A stretch of DNA of 64,000 nucleotides from Coriaria nepalensis (taxonomy: Eukaryota; Streptophyta; Magnoliopsida; Cucurbitales; Coriariaceae). Below, one piece after another: positions 62,728-64,000 of the stretch. The translations under genes were made by a program, and so were the position numbers. Numbering within the stretch: position 1 is the first letter of the stretch; each line of letters starts with the position of its first letter. Location: contig CP114493.1 of the NCBI GenBank assembly GCA_027186245.1, positions 3,169,501-3,233,500 of the forward strand, read 5' to 3'. A model generated the notes under the pieces. The model had not been told where the DNA came from. It ran no database searches and saw nothing but the letters and a program-made list of their open reading frames with translations.

Positions 62728-63940
62728 TGAGATCTTCTTCTTAGCTTCAAAAATGTTCTCAACTTAATATCTTCCCTTGGTCTAGCCTTTTGTATATGCC
62801 CACTAGATATCATCACTACTACGACAGTATATAACATGTATATATAAATATTGGATAAAGGGCGAAGGCCCTCTTGTCTTATCTTTCTTCATTTTTGGCT
62901 TTGTCTTTTTCAGATTCTCATACAAACCGTTTCTTGCAAGCCCTTTACTACTTCTTCACCAACACATAAAAAATAGTGCGTGTATTCCAGTCGACTTCTT
63001 GAAATATCAGACTACGTACCATTCATTTTTACCTGGACTACATGCGTACATAGTAATATACGGTTAAGCTAGCACACGAGTAAAGCTACTGATCACGACT
63101 ATCTCATCTTCCATTCGTTGAAGCTTACTCGAATCTATTACTTTTTGCATTCTTTTCAATTACCAATCAAGTTCGATTAGATATTAGGATTTTGTCTCTG
63201 ATATATAACTTGCGAAATATATATGTATATTTCTTTTTTTATTTATTTTTATTTTTTACTGAATCTAACATGTTACTTATATTATCCCTTACTTCATACG
63301 AGATTTTTTATTTTTTATTTTTTATTTTTAAATAAACGCAACTCATTATTCCGCTTCTAAACATGACTAGTCATTAATAAAGAGAACAGTCTATAAATTA
63401 TACAAAAAAAAAAAAAAAACAGGTAGAAAGAGTGAAAAAAAAAACAAAAAAACGTTGTAGATTAGACCACTATAGAAAAATAATATGATTTGAAATGTTA
63501 CATATTGTTCAAGCTTACATATTGTTCAAGAAGCCTCAATATAAGGCTTGAACAAAATTTTCTCAATGATCCTTAGGAATGATGTCACCACCTCATGAAA
63601 TCCTGGATTTCCTTAATTTGAAAAATATTGTTCAAAATCAAATGACCTAATTTTGTCTCTACCTACATGACTAGTGGGATATAATTTAAAAGAAAATCAG
63701 GATGTAGAATGGACTAATCCCACGAAATAAGTCTCTCCCACTAAATCATTATTCTACCAGCTAGAATTAATTGAGCCATTAATTGTATTTACCATACATT
63801 GCTTGTTTCTATGAACAGACTTCTGAAAGTCTAATATATATGTATAGCTGGTAATACAGAGCAGATCAGATTGATCATTGCAACCATTCCTGATCAGCTT
63901 TGTTTTCTAATCTTTCTCTTATCTCTAAGTGTATTTTCTT
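62728..63940. other. NAC upstream region and right-edge spacer
   Basis: 62728-63250 is the NAC promoter side. TATATAAATATTGGATAAAG (62839-62858) is a possible AT-rich core element, but orientation and start are unknown. A-runs lie at 63403-63418 and 63436-63451. No gene was seen. Confidence 0.35.
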
Positions 63941-63960
63941 AGATAGTATCAGAGCCATTC
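63941..63960 (+). mobile_element. Possible LTR end and primer-binding site at the window edge
   Basis: AGATAGTATCAGAGCCATTC contains TATCAGAGCC, the core of the Met-tRNA primer site. The preceding 150 bp (TAATATATATGTATAG, then TTTCTCTTATCTCTAAG) looks like an LTR promoter side. The body of the element would lie beyond 64000. Confidence 0.4.
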
Positions 63961-64000
63961 AAGGCCAATGCCCTAGACATTGACATTCCTATTCAATTTA

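Overview
This is plant nuclear DNA, very probably from a dicot. Genes have many introns with GT...AG borders, intergenic DNA is AT-rich, and the gene families (D-cysteine desulfhydrase, glutamate decarboxylase with a calmodulin-binding tail, R2R3-MYB, NAC) are plant types. About two thirds of the window is transposon-derived or has no recognisable content. I saw no tRNA, rRNA, CRISPR array or prokaryotic operon. The species cannot be named from this sequence.

Layout: 574-1901 (+) holds the last five exons of a D-cysteine desulfhydrase gene. Next come a Mutator-type MITE (2009-2376) and a transposon graveyard. From about 10.1 to 16.65 kb lies a decayed Mutator-like element with a DUF1985/Ulp1-protease gene on + and a mudrA transposase on -. 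A complete six-exon glutamate decarboxylase gene is at 18369-21128 (+), behind a 292-bp tandem duplication that doubles a G-box. From 21.4 to 25.5 kb is a Ty1/copia fragment split by a 2.7-kb insertion that carries 71-bp tandem repeats. A degraded Myb/SANT-like gene (26.6-27.7 kb) and another copia remnant (28.5-29.6 kb) follow.

The right half has a three-exon R2R3-MYB gene (33771-32260, -), then a 12-kb, 15-exon locus (48535-36383, -) for a five-RRM protein of the MRD1/RBM19 family. That locus has a nonsense codon, several frameshifts and an altered splice donor, and a 4.3-kb Ty3/gypsy element sits in its penultimate intron. I call it an unprocessed pseudogene. The gypsy element (37109-41427) has matched LTRs and a perfect 5-bp target duplication, and its gag-protease block is inverted relative to pol. 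Another copia remnant (56.7-58.9 kb, +), a three-exon NAC gene (62727-60042, -) and a possible LTR end at the right edge complete the window.

The intact genes form no pathway or operon. Glutamate decarboxylase makes GABA, the desulfhydrase degrades D-cysteine to H2S, and the MYB and NAC proteins are transcription factors. The most informative parts are the decayed MRD1 locus and the nested or rearranged retroelements. I found no convincing new biological system.
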